Shown here in pieces: positions 1 to 8,166 of a DNA stretch of 64,000 bases. The notes under the pieces are model-generated. The model was not told where the DNA came from. It saw only the letters and a list, made by a program, of their open reading frames with translations, and made no database searches. Origin of the DNA: Nocardia flavorosea NBRC 108225. Its GTDB lineage: Bacteria; Actinomycetota; Actinomycetes; Mycobacteriales; Mycobacteriaceae. The stretch lies in assembly GCF_001613385.1 (NCBI RefSeq), contig NZ_BDCG01000014.1, positions 62,001 through 126,000 on the forward strand, given 5' to 3'. Position 1 is the stretch's first letter; each line of letters begins with the position of its first letter. Made by a program: the position numbers and the translations under genes.

Positions 1-101
1 TGCAGGCTGGTGAGCGCGGACGAACCGATCTTCACCACGACCCGCCGCGCCCCGGCTATCGCCTGCCGGGCATCACTGAGCTCTAGCGGCAACTGGGTCA
101 C
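1..101 (-). CDS. proB: Glutamate 5-kinase, N-terminal fragment cut by window edge
   Basis: Only the first 33 codons lie in the window. Reading from a GTG at 99-101, the peptide runs VTQLPLELSDARQAIAG and then RRVVVKIGSSALTSL. The VVKIGSSALT stretch is the nucleotide-binding start of the amino-acid kinase fold used by glutamate 5-kinase, the first enzyme of proline synthesis. A purine-rich GGAGCAGGGG lies upstream. The gene follows obg at a short distance on the same strand, which is the usual order in mycobacteria (obg then proB). Nothing can be said about the rest of the protein. The assignment rests on a short motif plus neighbourhood. Confidence 0.8.
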   Translation of the reverse strand, partial: MTQLPLELSDARQAIAGARRVVVKIGSSALTSL

Positions 102-140
102 GGCCGTGCCCCTGCTCCGCGGTTCCCCAGGTTCACCTGC

Positions 141-1598
141 CTACTCCCTGTCTTCTTCGTCGACGAGTCCACGCCGCACCCGTGAGGCGTGCTTACGTTC
201 GGCCGCACCGACCCGGTCGGTCTGTTCGAGCCGGACATCGGTGCCGCGGCCGGTGGGAACGATATCGGCGCCGGCCGCGATCTGCGGTTCCCAGTCGAAG
301 GTCACATCGCCGATCGTCACGGGCGCACCCGGTTCGGCGCCGAGCCGCACCAGTTCGTCCTCCACACCGAGCCGGGCCAGCCGGTCGGCCAGGTAGCCGA
401 CGGCTTCGTCGTTGTCGAACTGCGTCTGGCGGACCCAGCGTTCGGGCCGGGTACCGCGGACCACGAAACCACCCGGTTCCTCCGGGTCGGGTATCACCGA
501 GAAGCCCGAATCGTCCACCGCGATCGGGCGGATCACCGGCCGTTTCGGTTCCGCCTTGGGATGCGCTTCGCGGTACTGCTGCACCAGTTCGGCGAGGGCG
601 AAGGTCAGCGGCCGCAAACCGGCGTGGCTGACCGCGGAGATCCGGTAGACGGGCCAGCCGCGCTCGCGCAACTCCGGCGTCACCAGATCGGCAAGGTCTT
701 CGGCATCGGGCACATCGGCCTTGTTCAGGATCACCACCCGCGGCCGGTCGGCCAGATCACCGAGGCTCGCGTCGCCGCGCAGCGCCGGTTTGTAGGCGGC
801 GAGTTCGGCCTCGAGCGCATCGATATCGGAGATGGGGTCGCGGCCCGGTTCCAGGGTCGCCAGATCCACGACATGGGCGAGGACCGCGCAGCGCTCCAGG
901 TGACGCAGGAAGTCCAGGCCCAGCCCGCGGCCGTCACTCGCACCGGGAATCAGGCCGGGAACGTCGGCGATGGTGAAGGTGGTGTCACCGGCGTTCACCA
1001 CGCCCAGGTTCGGGACCAGCGTGGTGAACGGATAGTCGGCGATCTTCGGTTTCGCCGCCGAGAGCACCGAAACCAGCGACGACTTACCGGCCGACGGGAA
1101 CCCGACCAGCCCCACATCGGCGACGGATTTGAGTTCCAGCACCACATCGCGGACCTCGCCCTCCTCGCCGAGAAGCGCGAAACCGGGAGCCTTACGCGCC
1201 CGGGACACCAGTGCCGCGTTCCCCAGCCCGCCGCGACCGCCCTTCGCGATCACGAACCGGTTGCCGGCACCGACCAGATCCATCAGGACCTCACCGTCGG
1301 AATCCAGGACGACGGTTCCGTCCGGAACCTTCAACAGCAGCTCGGACCCCTTTTTCCCGTCCCGGTTCCCACCCTCACCCGGTTTACCGTTACCGGCCTT
1401 CGCATGCGGGTGGAAGTGGAAATCCAGCAGGGTGTGCACATTGGCGTCGACCTCGAGTACCACATCCCCACCGTTACCGCCGTTGCCGCCGTCGGGCCCG
1501 CCGAGGGGTTTGAACTTCTCCCGGTGCACCGACGCACAACCATGGCCGCCTTTACCGGCGCTGACATGAAGAACGACGCGGTCGATGAACTTGGCCAT
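141..1598 (-). CDS. obgE: Obg GTPase (ribosome assembly and stress control)
   Basis: Obg is an essential GTPase that binds the 50S subunit late in its assembly and links it to stress signalling. The 485-residue protein starts MAKFIDRVVLHV, with the glycine-rich Obg fold over about residues 1-158 (GGPDGGNGGNGG). The G domain follows, with P-loop GFPSAGKSSL near residue 165, DVPGLI (G3) and NKAD (G4). A C-terminal OCT domain (about 345-430) and an acidic, charged tail come last. The ATG at 1598 is preferred over an upstream in-frame ATG at 1646 because it has a GAGGAGG ribosome site about ten bases ahead and matches the family start. It lies downstream of rplU and rpmA, but a terminator-like hairpin between rpmA and obg suggests partly separate expression. 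Confidence 0.97.
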   Translation of the reverse strand: MAKFIDRVVLHVSAGKGGHGCASVHREKFKPLGGPDGGNGGNGGDVVLEVDANVHTLLDFHFHPHAKAGNGKPGEGGNRDGKKGSELLLKVPDGTVVLDSDGEVLMDLVGAGNRFVIAKGGRGGLGNAALVSRARKAPGFALLGEEGEVRDVVLELKSVADVGLVGFPSAGKSSLVSVLSAAKPKIADYPFTTLVPNLGVVNAGDTTFTIADVPGLIPGASDGRGLGLDFLRHLERCAVLAHVVDLATLEPGRDPISDIDALEAELAAYKPALRGDASLGDLADRPRVVILNKADVPDAEDLADLVTPELRERGWPVYRISAVSHAGLRPLTFALAELVQQYREAHPKAEPKRPVIRPIAVDDSGFSVIPDPEEPGGFVVRGTRPERWVRQTQFDNDEAVGYLADRLARLGVEDELVRLGAEPGAPVTIGDVTFDWEPQIAAGADIVPTGRGTDVRLEQTDRVGAAERKHASRVRRGLVDEEDRE

Positions 1599-1695
1599 GG
1601 CCGGATCATCCTCCTCGGGAACTGGAAGGTCGGGAAGGCGCGGCATCCGATACCGGGACCGCGGGAAAGCTACGGCGAACCGTAGAAACGCGAAA

Positions 1696-1727
1696 AGCGG
1701 GTCGAGGGTGAATCACCCTGACCCGCT
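1696..1727 (-). terminator. Intrinsic terminator/attenuator between rpmA and obg
   Basis: On the minus strand AGCGGGTC pairs with GACCCGCT, and an inner GGTG/CACC pair lies inside, giving a compact GC-rich stem. The minus strand then reads TTTTCGCGTTTC, so this is one of the few hairpins here with a following T-rich stretch. It lies 24 bases past the rpmA stop codon. It probably ends part of the rplU-rpmA transcription. Confidence 0.7.
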
Positions 1728-1751
1728 CGCTGTGGTGGAGTCGTCAGCCGG

Positions 1752-2018
1752 TCAGGCTTCGACCGGCTCCGGGACCACGATGTTGACGGTCTTGCGACCA
1801 CGCTTGCTGCCGAACGTCACGGCACCGGCTTCCAGCGCGAACAGGGTGTCGTCCCCGCCGCGGCCGACGTTGACGCCGGGATGGAAGTGGGTGCCACGCT
1901 GCCGCACCAAGATCTCGCCGGCCTTGACGGTCTGCCCGCCGAAGCGCTTCACGCCGAGCCGCTTGGAATTGGAATCGCGGCCGTTCCGGGAGCTGGATGC
2001 ACCCTTCTTATGTGCCAT
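1752..2018 (-). CDS. rpmA: 50S ribosomal protein L27
   Basis: L27 sits near the peptidyl-transferase centre of the large subunit. The 88-residue protein starts MAHKKGASSSRNGRDSNSKRLG and contains the conserved GQTVKAGEILVRQRGTHFHPG and VGRGGDDTLFAL segments, so it is full length. The N-terminus begins directly with the mature AHKKG sequence, with no Firmicute-type cleaved extension. It follows rplU after a 42-base gap and is almost certainly cotranscribed with it. Confidence 0.98.
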   Translation of the reverse strand: MAHKKGASSSRNGRDSNSKRLGVKRFGGQTVKAGEILVRQRGTHFHPGVNVGRGGDDTLFALEAGAVTFGSKRGRKTVNIVVPEPVEA

Positions 2019-2060
2019 TGCTGATACTCCTTCAGCGCGGGACGAAAGCCCTGCGAGTGG

Positions 2061-2372
2061 TTACTTGATGCCGGTGACCTTCAGGACCGTCAGCGGCTGA
2101 CGGTGACCCTGGCGCTTGTGGTAGCCGGTCTTGTTCTTGAACTTGTGAATGCGGATCTTCGGGCCCTTGGTCTGCTCGACCACCTCGGCCGATACCGAAA
2201 CCTTCGCGAGCTTGTCGGCTGCGGTGGTCAGTTCGGCGCCATCGACGAGGAGCACCGGCGACAGTGCCACGGAGGTGCCCGGTGCACCCTCGATCTTCTC
2301 GACCTTCACCAGGTCACCGACCGCGACCTTGTACTGCTTTCCGCCGGTCTTGACGATCGCGTACGTTGCCAT
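2061..2372 (-). CDS. rplU: 50S ribosomal protein L21
   Basis: L21 binds 23S rRNA in the large subunit. The 103-residue product starts MATYAIVKTGGKQYKV and ends with the conserved HRQPLTVLKVTGIK. The central GPKIRIHKFKNKTGYHKRQGHRQ is the RNA-binding signature. An in-frame ATG at 2447 would add 25 residues unlike any L21. The ATG at 2372 gives the normal length and has a GAAGGGC ribosome-site-like sequence upstream. It is the first gene of the rplU-rpmA(-obg) group. Confidence 0.97.
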   Translation of the reverse strand: MATYAIVKTGGKQYKVAVGDLVKVEKIEGAPGTSVALSPVLLVDGAELTTAADKLAKVSVSAEVVEQTKGPKIRIHKFKNKTGYHKRQGHRQPLTVLKVTGIK

Positions 2373-2703
2373 CGGTCGGCTGCCCTTCTTCCTATAGTGC
2401 TCGGCACTCGTTCGCACGGTTGTCTCTCGGAGTGCACCGGGATCCACCGCACGACTGGTCTGGTAATCGTCGCCGCCTCGGTATCTGGTGGCTCTCGGTA
2501 TCGGGAACCGGCCACGGAACAGCTCATGCTGTCACCGGGCAGCGAGTGCCAAGGTTACCCGATGCCGGTTCCCGCGACCAAACCGGTCCCCTCGCGGCAC
2601 CCGATCGCCGGCCACTGCGCCCGGTTCACGCACCCCGTACGAGACGTCCCGCGCACAGCGAAGTGCCCGATCCGAAAGCCGGACCGGGCACATTCACCTC
2701 GAC
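2373..2703. other. Intergenic region: rne terminator and rplU promoter region
   Basis: This 331-base stretch separates rne (upstream on the minus strand) from rplU. Its right end carries the rne terminator hairpin (2663-2691). Its left end must hold the rplU leader, where the minus strand reads CACTATAGGAAG about 14 bases before the ATG. No coding sequence with actinobacterial codon bias or a recognisable product was seen. Confidence 0.6.
2663..2691 (-). terminator. Terminator hairpin after rne
   Basis: GTGCCCG (2663-2669) pairs with CGGGCAC (2685-2691). An inner CCG/CGG pair and a five-base loop extend the stem. It lies 12 bases past the rne stop codon. There is no U-tract, as is common for actinobacterial terminators. 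Confidence 0.65.
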
Positions 2704-5700
2704 TCAGTTGTCTTCGTCGACCGGTGGTCCTGCCGGGCGCCCGGCCGCACGGCGCCGTGTCCGGCGGACCGGCACTTCGGCCGCCACGGGCTCGGCCGCG
2801 AGGTCGGCGGCCGGCGCTGCCGGCGGCTCCTCGGCGGGCAGCACGAAGACCGCGGCCGCGGCGTCGACTGCCGGTGCGGACGTGGACCTGGCGACGCGAC
2901 GCCGCCGGGTACGGGACTCGGCAGTGCCGTCCTCGACCGATGCTGCGGCAACCGGAGGCTCTTCCGGGGTCTCCGTTGTGGTGCCTGTCGCCGCCGGCGC
3001 AGTGGTGCCGTTTGCCGCGGCAGTGGTGCCGTTCGGCGCGGTAGCGGTTTCCGGGGCACCGTTCGAGATGGACCCGGTCACCGGGGTGCCGGTCTCGTGT
3101 TCGGTGCCGGTGACCACAGCGGCGGAGGTGTCCGGCACGGTCGTGGCACCGGGAGCAACGCCCAGTGTCTCCGGTTCGTTACCGGTTGCGACATCGGCGT
3201 CCGCGTCGGCAGTCGACGCGATGCTCTCCGAAGCCGCGGCCGCCGCGCTTGCGGCGGTCGTGTCCGCAGCCGTCACCGGCGCTGCGGTATCGGCATCCAC
3301 TCCGTCGGCGTCCGCTGTCGTTTCCGCGGCGACTCCAGCCGATTCCGCAGCAGCTCCGGTCGTATCGACTCCGGCCGTATCGACCGTGGCTTCGGCGGGA
3401 CCAGCGGCATCGGCTTCGGAGACCACGTGCGCTGCGCTGCCGTTCGCCTCTGCAGCAGGACGATCCCCGGACGATGCCGCACCGGCGGAGCGCCGGACCC
3501 GGGTACGCCGCCGCCGCGGTTCCGCGGCACCGGTCCGGTCCGCGGCGGCGCCGGCCCGGGCTGCCGGCTCCGCGCCGGTTTCCTCCCCGGCCCGGTCGGC
3601 GGCCTCTCCGGTCGCGATCTGATCCGCGGCTGTGGCCGCCTCGTCCGCCGAGTCCTCCGATTGGTGCGCGGCCATGGCCAGCGCCACCGGATGCGCCCGT
3701 TTGGCTGCCGCTTCCTCTTCCGAGATTTCGGGCACCGGCGCCGGCGCGGCCGCAGCGGGCGCGGCCTTGTCGCGATTGCGGCGCCGCCGCGAACCCGATT
3801 CGCGACCGCGACCCGAGCTCTCGTCACCGCCGCCGATTTCCACCGGGTAGCTGTGCACGAGGATGCCGCGGCCGTGGCAGTGCTCGCAGGTGGTGGAGAA
3901 GGCCTCCACCAGGCCCGTGCCGAGCTTCTTACGGGTCATCTGCACCAGGCCGAGCGAGGTGACCTCGGAGACCTGGTGGCGGGTGCGGTCGCGGCCCAGC
4001 GCCTCGGTAAGTCGGCGCAGCACCAGGTCGCGGTTGGATTCGAGGACCATATCGATGAAATCGACCACGATCATGCCGCCGATATCGCGCAACCGCATCT
4101 GCCGCACGATCTCCTCGGCGGCTTCGAGGTTGTTGCGGGTGACGGTTTCCTCGAGGTTGCCGCCGCCGGACCCGGTGAACTTACCGGTGTTCACATCGAC
4201 CACTGTCATGGCCTCGGTGCGATCGATCACCAGGGTGCCGCCGGACGGCAGCCAGACCTTGCGGTCCAGCGCCTTGGCCAGCTGTTCGTCGATCCGGTAG
4301 GCCTCGAAAACATCGACCCCGTTGTTCTCGTGCCGGGAAACCCGCGTGAGCAGGTCCGGAGCGACCGTGCCGATATATTTCTCGACCGTGTTCCAGGAGC
4401 GTTCGCCCTCGATCACCAGTTTCGAGAAATCCTCGTTGAACAGGTCGCGGACCACCTTCACCAGCAGGTCCGGCTCTTCGTAGAGAGTTTTCGGGGCATG
4501 GGATTCGCCCTCGGCGGCCGCGGAGACCTTACGCCACGTGGCTTGCAACCGCTCCACATCGCGCGTCAGTTCCGCCTCACTGACTCCTTCGGAGGCGGTG
4601 CGGATGATCACCCCGGCATCGGTGGGCACGATCTCGCGCAGGATCTCCTTGAGACGTTTGCGCTCGGTATCAGGCAGTTTGCGGCTGATACCGGTGGAGG
4701 TGCCGCCCGGCACGTACACCAGGAAACGGCCGGCGAGGCTGATCTGGGTGGTCAAGCGGGCACCCTTGTGCCCGACCGGATCCTTGCTGACCTGCACCAG
4801 CACCTGATCACCGGGTTTGAGCGCCTGCTCGATCTTGCGTTCCCTGCCGCCGAGTCCGGCGGCCTCCCAATTCACTTCACCGGCGTAGAGCACACCGTTG
4901 CGGCCGCGGCCGATATCGACAAATGCGGCCTCCATGCTCGGCAGCACGTTCTGCACCTTGCCCAGGTAGACATTGCCCACCATGGACGCCGATCCGGTGC
5001 TGGTGACGAAATGCTCGACCAGGATATTGTCCTCGAGTACCGCGACCTGGGTCGCCGACGGATGGCCGGGGAACTCCTTCTCCCGGACCACCATCACCCG
5101 GTCGACCGATTCGCGCCGCGCCAGGAATTCCGATTCGGTGAGAATCGGCGGCCGGCGCCGACCGGCCTCGCGGCCGTCCCGCCGGCGCTGCCGTTTGGCC
5201 TCGAGCCGGGTGGAGCCGCTGATGCCCTGGACCTCGTCCGCGGTCGTGCGGGCCCGGGTCTTGTTCCGCGGCTCGCGTTCGTGAACCACCGTATTGGGTG
5301 GATCGTCCTCGGCGGATTCGGCCGTCTCACCCGATTCACCGGATACCTTCCGGCGGCGTCGCCGCCGGCGGCGACGGCTCGAACCACCCTCGGATTCCTC
5401 GCCGGTATCGCCGGTTTCCTGGTCGTCGGTATCCTCGCCGGCCGCGGAACGGTCCTCGGTTTCGGTGGCAGTTTCGGCCGATTCGGCTGATTCGCCCTCG
5501 TCGGCATCGCCGTCGCCGTCGCCGTCGGACTGCTGTTCCCCGCGACCCCGGCCGCGGCCCCGGCGGCCCCGGCGACGGCGGCGCGGCTGATCGTCGGAAT
5601 CGCCGCCCTGGTCGGACTGGTCGTCACCGGTTTCGGTATCCGCGTCACTGTCCGCGGCCGGCTCCGGCTCGGTCTGCCGTTCCGTCTTCGGCTCGGCTTT

Positions 5701-6774
5701 CGACTCGTTCTGCCGTTCCGCCTGTTCTGCCTGTTGTTCGGCCTTGCGGCGACGGCGCAGATCCTCGGCGGCAGCCGCGTCCGGGGAGAGGAACAGCGGG
5801 GCCGCGACGACCGCACTTTCGAAAACGACCGGTTCGGCGGCGGCGGGTTCCTCACGGACCGGGCTCGCGAACAGATTCGCTGCCGCGGTGAACGCGGGCG
5901 GCGGCGTAGCCGGGGAGAGCGGTGCACTCGTGGAGACCGTGGCCGAGACGGAGACCGCCGCGGGCCCGGCCGGCTCTGCGGAATCCTCGGTATCGGCGGC
6001 CGCAGCGTGTTGCGCGCCCTCCTCGCCGTGCGCCGATTCCGCAGTTTCGGCCTTCTCGCCGGGCGCGGTTGTTCCAGCTGCTTCCGCGGGCAGGGCGGCG
6101 AGACCGGCCCCGGTCGTCTGTGTTCCGCCGGAGTCGCCGGCCCGGGCGGCTTCGGCGGTGAGCGCCGTTTCGCCGGTCGCCGGCACACCGCCCGGTACCG
6201 CGGATTCCCCGGCGGAATCGGCAGGAGCCGATTCGGTTGCGCTCTGTTCCCCGGCGGCGGCAGAGGCCGCCGTGCCGGAGGTGGCCGCGGGGTCCGGTGC
6301 AAGACCTGTACCGGCGGGCATCATATCGGGTGCGGGCGGCTCTTCCGGTTCCCATACCGCCGCACCCGCGGCCACGGTTTCGGTGTCGAAGCCAGGAATT
6401 TGCCCGGCTCCACCACTGGGCGCCGGGGCCTGATCCGCCCCGGTGGATCGGTCTGCCTCGGCGGCACCGAGTGCCTCGTTCGCTGTCGCCGACCGACCGG
6501 CCGCGCCCGTTTCCGGGACGGCAGCGGCCGGCTCGAACAGGCCCGGTTCGGCGGGAGTCAGGTTGGGAGTGGTCAACGATTCGCGGACCGATTCCGCGAC
6601 GGCCCGGTCCACACTCGACTGCGGGCTGCGGACCTCGGTCCCCAGTTCGCTGAGTTTGGCCAGGATACGTTTGCTGGTCACGCCCAAGCGCTTGGCAAGG
6701 GCGTGCACTCGGATTCGCTCCGGCAAGTGATCGTCGTCCTGTGATGTTGTGTCCAGCGGCTCTTGATCGGCCAC
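2704..6774 (-). CDS. rne: Ribonuclease E/G with long disordered flanks
   Basis: RNase E is the endonuclease that starts mRNA decay and processes rRNA. From the GTG at 6774, which has GAGGAG five bases upstream, the protein is 1356 residues. An in-frame extension to 6972 lacks family-like sequence. Near the N-terminus, LPERIRVHALAKRLGVTSKR resembles the IF2-N-like domain of actinobacterial Rne. A long Ala/Glu/Thr-rich acidic region with Arg-rich blocks (RRRRRGRRGRGRGRG) follows. The S1 domain is near residue 590 (VGNVYLGKVQNVLPSMEAAF), and catalytic aspartates sit in TVVDVNTGKF (about 858) and VVDFIDM. The zinc-link CEHCHGRG is near 963. A second Ala/Thr/Asp-rich disordered tail runs to the end. 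The usual mycobacterial protein is about 950 residues, so this one is clearly expanded. Its neighbours rplU and ndk match M. tuberculosis. Confidence 0.96.
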   Translation of the reverse strand: MADQEPLDTTSQDDDHLPERIRVHALAKRLGVTSKRILAKLSELGTEVRSPQSSVDRAVAESVRESLTTPNLTPAEPGLFEPAAAVPETGAAGRSATANEALGAAEADRSTGADQAPAPSGGAGQIPGFDTETVAAGAAVWEPEEPPAPDMMPAGTGLAPDPAATSGTAASAAAGEQSATESAPADSAGESAVPGGVPATGETALTAEAARAGDSGGTQTTGAGLAALPAEAAGTTAPGEKAETAESAHGEEGAQHAAAADTEDSAEPAGPAAVSVSATVSTSAPLSPATPPPAFTAAANLFASPVREEPAAAEPVVFESAVVAAPLFLSPDAAAAEDLRRRRKAEQQAEQAERQNESKAEPKTERQTEPEPAADSDADTETGDDQSDQGGDSDDQPRRRRRGRRGRGRGRGEQQSDGDGDGDADEGESAESAETATETEDRSAAGEDTDDQETGDTGEESEGGSSRRRRRRRRRKVSGESGETAESAEDDPPNTVVHEREPRNKTRARTTADEVQGISGSTRLEAKRQRRRDGREAGRRRPPILTESEFLARRESVDRVMVVREKEFPGHPSATQVAVLEDNILVEHFVTSTGSASMVGNVYLGKVQNVLPSMEAAFVDIGRGRNGVLYAGEVNWEAAGLGGRERKIEQALKPGDQVLVQVSKDPVGHKGARLTTQISLAGRFLVYVPGGTSTGISRKLPDTERKRLKEILREIVPTDAGVIIRTASEGVSEAELTRDVERLQATWRKVSAAAEGESHAPKTLYEEPDLLVKVVRDLFNEDFSKLVIEGERSWNTVEKYIGTVAPDLLTRVSRHENNGVDVFEAYRIDEQLAKALDRKVWLPSGGTLVIDRTEAMTVVDVNTGKFTGSGGGNLEETVTRNNLEAAEEIVRQMRLRDIGGMIVVDFIDMVLESNRDLVLRRLTEALGRDRTRHQVSEVTSLGLVQMTRKKLGTGLVEAFSTTCEHCHGRGILVHSYPVEIGGGDESSGRGRESGSRRRRNRDKAAPAAAAPAPVPEISEEEAAAKRAHPVALAMAAHQSEDSADEAATAADQIATGEAADRAGEETGAEPAARAGAAADRTGAAEPRRRRTRVRRSAGAASSGDRPAAEANGSAAHVVSEADAAGPAEATVDTAGVDTTGAAAESAGVAAETTADADGVDADTAAPVTAADTTAASAAAAASESIASTADADADVATGNEPETLGVAPGATTVPDTSAAVVTGTEHETGTPVTGSISNGAPETATAPNGTTAAANGTTAPAATGTTTETPEEPPVAAASVEDGTAESRTRRRRVARSTSAPAVDAAAAVFVLPAEEPPAAPAADLAAEPVAAEVPVRRTRRRAAGRPAGPPVDEDN

Positions 6775-7180
6775 GAAGTCTCCTCGGGCCCCCGGGCGCG
6801 TTCCTCTACGAGTGACGCGGCCGTCGCGGGGACGCTTTCCGTCCGCCTCGCGCGGTTGGCGCAAGGTCAATGGTCTCGCCCCGCGTGCCCGGTTATCTCC
6901 ACTATCGAACGTCGGTCGGGCTAACTGGCCACGCGGCGCCTGGCATCTGGCTGAACGCCGCGGTCCGAGCACTCGTCCAGCGCGCCGGGCAGACGCAGCC
7001 GAGATCTCCGGCTTCTACGTCCGCGGCAGCGATGGCGGCATCGTTCCGCAGTGTGTCATCCGGTCGCACCCGGTGTCGGGCGCAACCAAGTACCAGTATC
7101 CCACACCGTGCGCCAGGTGTTCGCCATGGCGCTGCGCGAGGCACTCGCACGGATCCGGAAAACCCGTTACCGGGCAGTGT
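6775..7180. other. Intergenic region upstream of rne
   Basis: This is 406 bases between the rne start and the ndk stop, both genes on the minus strand. It probably holds the rne promoter and a 5' leader, which in many bacteria is the target of RNase E autoregulation. No convincing -35/-10 pair, no strong hairpin and no coding sequence were recognised. The short ORFs here have atypical composition. Confidence 0.5.
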
Positions 7181-7597
7181 TCAGAGCGGGAATTCGGGGA
7201 ACCAGAGGGAGATCTCGCGTTTGGCCGACTCGGGCGAGTCCGATCCGTGCACCAGGTTCGACTGGGTCTCGAGACCCAGATCACCGCGAATGCTGCCGGG
7301 TGCGGCTTTCTCGACCGGATCGGTGCCCCCGGCCAGCTGCCGGAAGGCGGCGATGGCACGCGGCCCCTCCAGCACGGCCGCAACCACCGGGCCCGAGGTG
7401 ATGAATTGGATCAGTGAACCGAAAAACGGCTTATCGGCATGCTCAGCGTAGTGCTCGCCGGCAAGTTCCTCGCTCACCTGCTTGAGCTCGAGGGCGGCGA
7501 TCTTCAGGCCCTTGCGCTCGACCCGGTTCAGCACCTCGCCGACACAACCGCGCGCCACGCCGTCCGGTTTGATCAGAATCAATGTCTGCTCTGTCAC
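7181..7597 (-). CDS. ndk: Nucleoside diphosphate kinase
   Basis: Ndk transfers the gamma-phosphate from ATP to nucleoside diphosphates through a phospho-histidine. The 138-residue protein has the usual length. It starts VTEQTLILIKPDGVARG (KPDG motif) and carries the active-site histidine in NLVHGSDSPESAKREI. The GTG at 7597 has no Shine-Dalgarno sequence. A TAGGCT hexamer sits exactly six bases before it, which suggests a leaderless mRNA. It lies between rne and the DUF4233 gene as in M. tuberculosis. Confidence 0.97.
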   Translation of the reverse strand: MTEQTLILIKPDGVARGCVGEVLNRVERKGLKIAALELKQVSEELAGEHYAEHADKPFFGSLIQFITSGPVVAAVLEGPRAIAAFRQLAGGTDPVEKAAPGSIRGDLGLETQSNLVHGSDSPESAKREISLWFPEFPL

Positions 7598-7609
7598 GCG
7601 GCCAGCCTA
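7598..7609 (-). promoter_or_regulatory. Leaderless-type -10 element of ndk
   Basis: The minus strand reads TAGGCT, six bases, then the GTG start of ndk. This spacing places the transcription start on the start codon itself. No purine-rich ribosome site is present between them. The same geometry recurs at valS, the FKBP gene, the DUF1707 gene and the discoidin-like gene. Confidence 0.6.
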
Positions 7610-7679
7610 ATGGGCGTGATCGAGCAGGTCTCAACCGCAGTCCGCACACGGCCGAAGGTGCCTCTCGCAGGAGTACGGG

Positions 7680-8099
7680 CTAGGAGCTTCCGCCCATCCG
7701 CTGGCTGGGCAGCGTCCCCGCCTCCATCCGGCGTTTGACATCGGACCGCAGCACCAGGATGAACCCCCACACGACGAGGAAGACGATGCCGATGATCGCG
7801 ATGGAGATATGGAAGATGCCACCGATCAGCACCAGCGCCTGCAAGCCCAGATTGAACGGAATAGCCCAGGACCGCCGCTGCAGACCCGCCCCGGCGACCA
7901 TGATCAGGGCGAGTACCACCAGATAGGTCCCCGAAACCCAGGTGATACCCCCGGCGATATCGGCGACCACCGGCAGGGCGAGCAGCACCGTGATCGCCTC
8001 GAGCACCAGCACCCCCGCCATCACCCCGCGCAGCCCCTTCCAGGGATCGGGCGGGGCAGGAACCGGCTCGGCCGCCTTGGGTTCGCTCTCATTCATCAT
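7680..8099 (-). CDS. DUF4233 membrane protein (Rv2446c-like)
   Basis: This 139-residue protein corresponds by position and character to the small membrane protein between folC and ndk in mycobacteria. After a short proline-rich cytoplasmic start (KAAEPVPAPPDPWKGLRG), four hydrophobic segments can be seen: VMAGVLVLEAITVLLALPVV, TYLVVLALIMVAGAGL, FNLGLQALVLIGGIFHI and SIAIIGIVFLVVWGFILVL. A charged tail (RSDVKRRMEAGTL) ends it. The start is the first of two adjacent ATGs, with AAGGA about three bases upstream. It follows folC after 67 bases and is probably in the valS-folC operon. The molecular function is unknown. Confidence 0.85.
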   Translation of the reverse strand: MMNESEPKAAEPVPAPPDPWKGLRGVMAGVLVLEAITVLLALPVVADIAGGITWVSGTYLVVLALIMVAGAGLQRRSWAIPFNLGLQALVLIGGIFHISIAIIGIVFLVVWGFILVLRSDVKRRMEAGTLPSQRMGGSS

Positions 8100-8166
8100 G
8101 TGTCCTTATCGTTGGCGCGGCGGCGGGGATGCCGATCGGCACCACCTCCGGCAGCGCGGCGTTGCC

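Noticed and set aside
2704..6302. Very long reading frames antisense to rne (for example 2488-5490 plus strand)
   Set aside because: They are GC-rich shadows with Arg/Gly/Pro-biased translation and no family match, opposite a clear RNase E.
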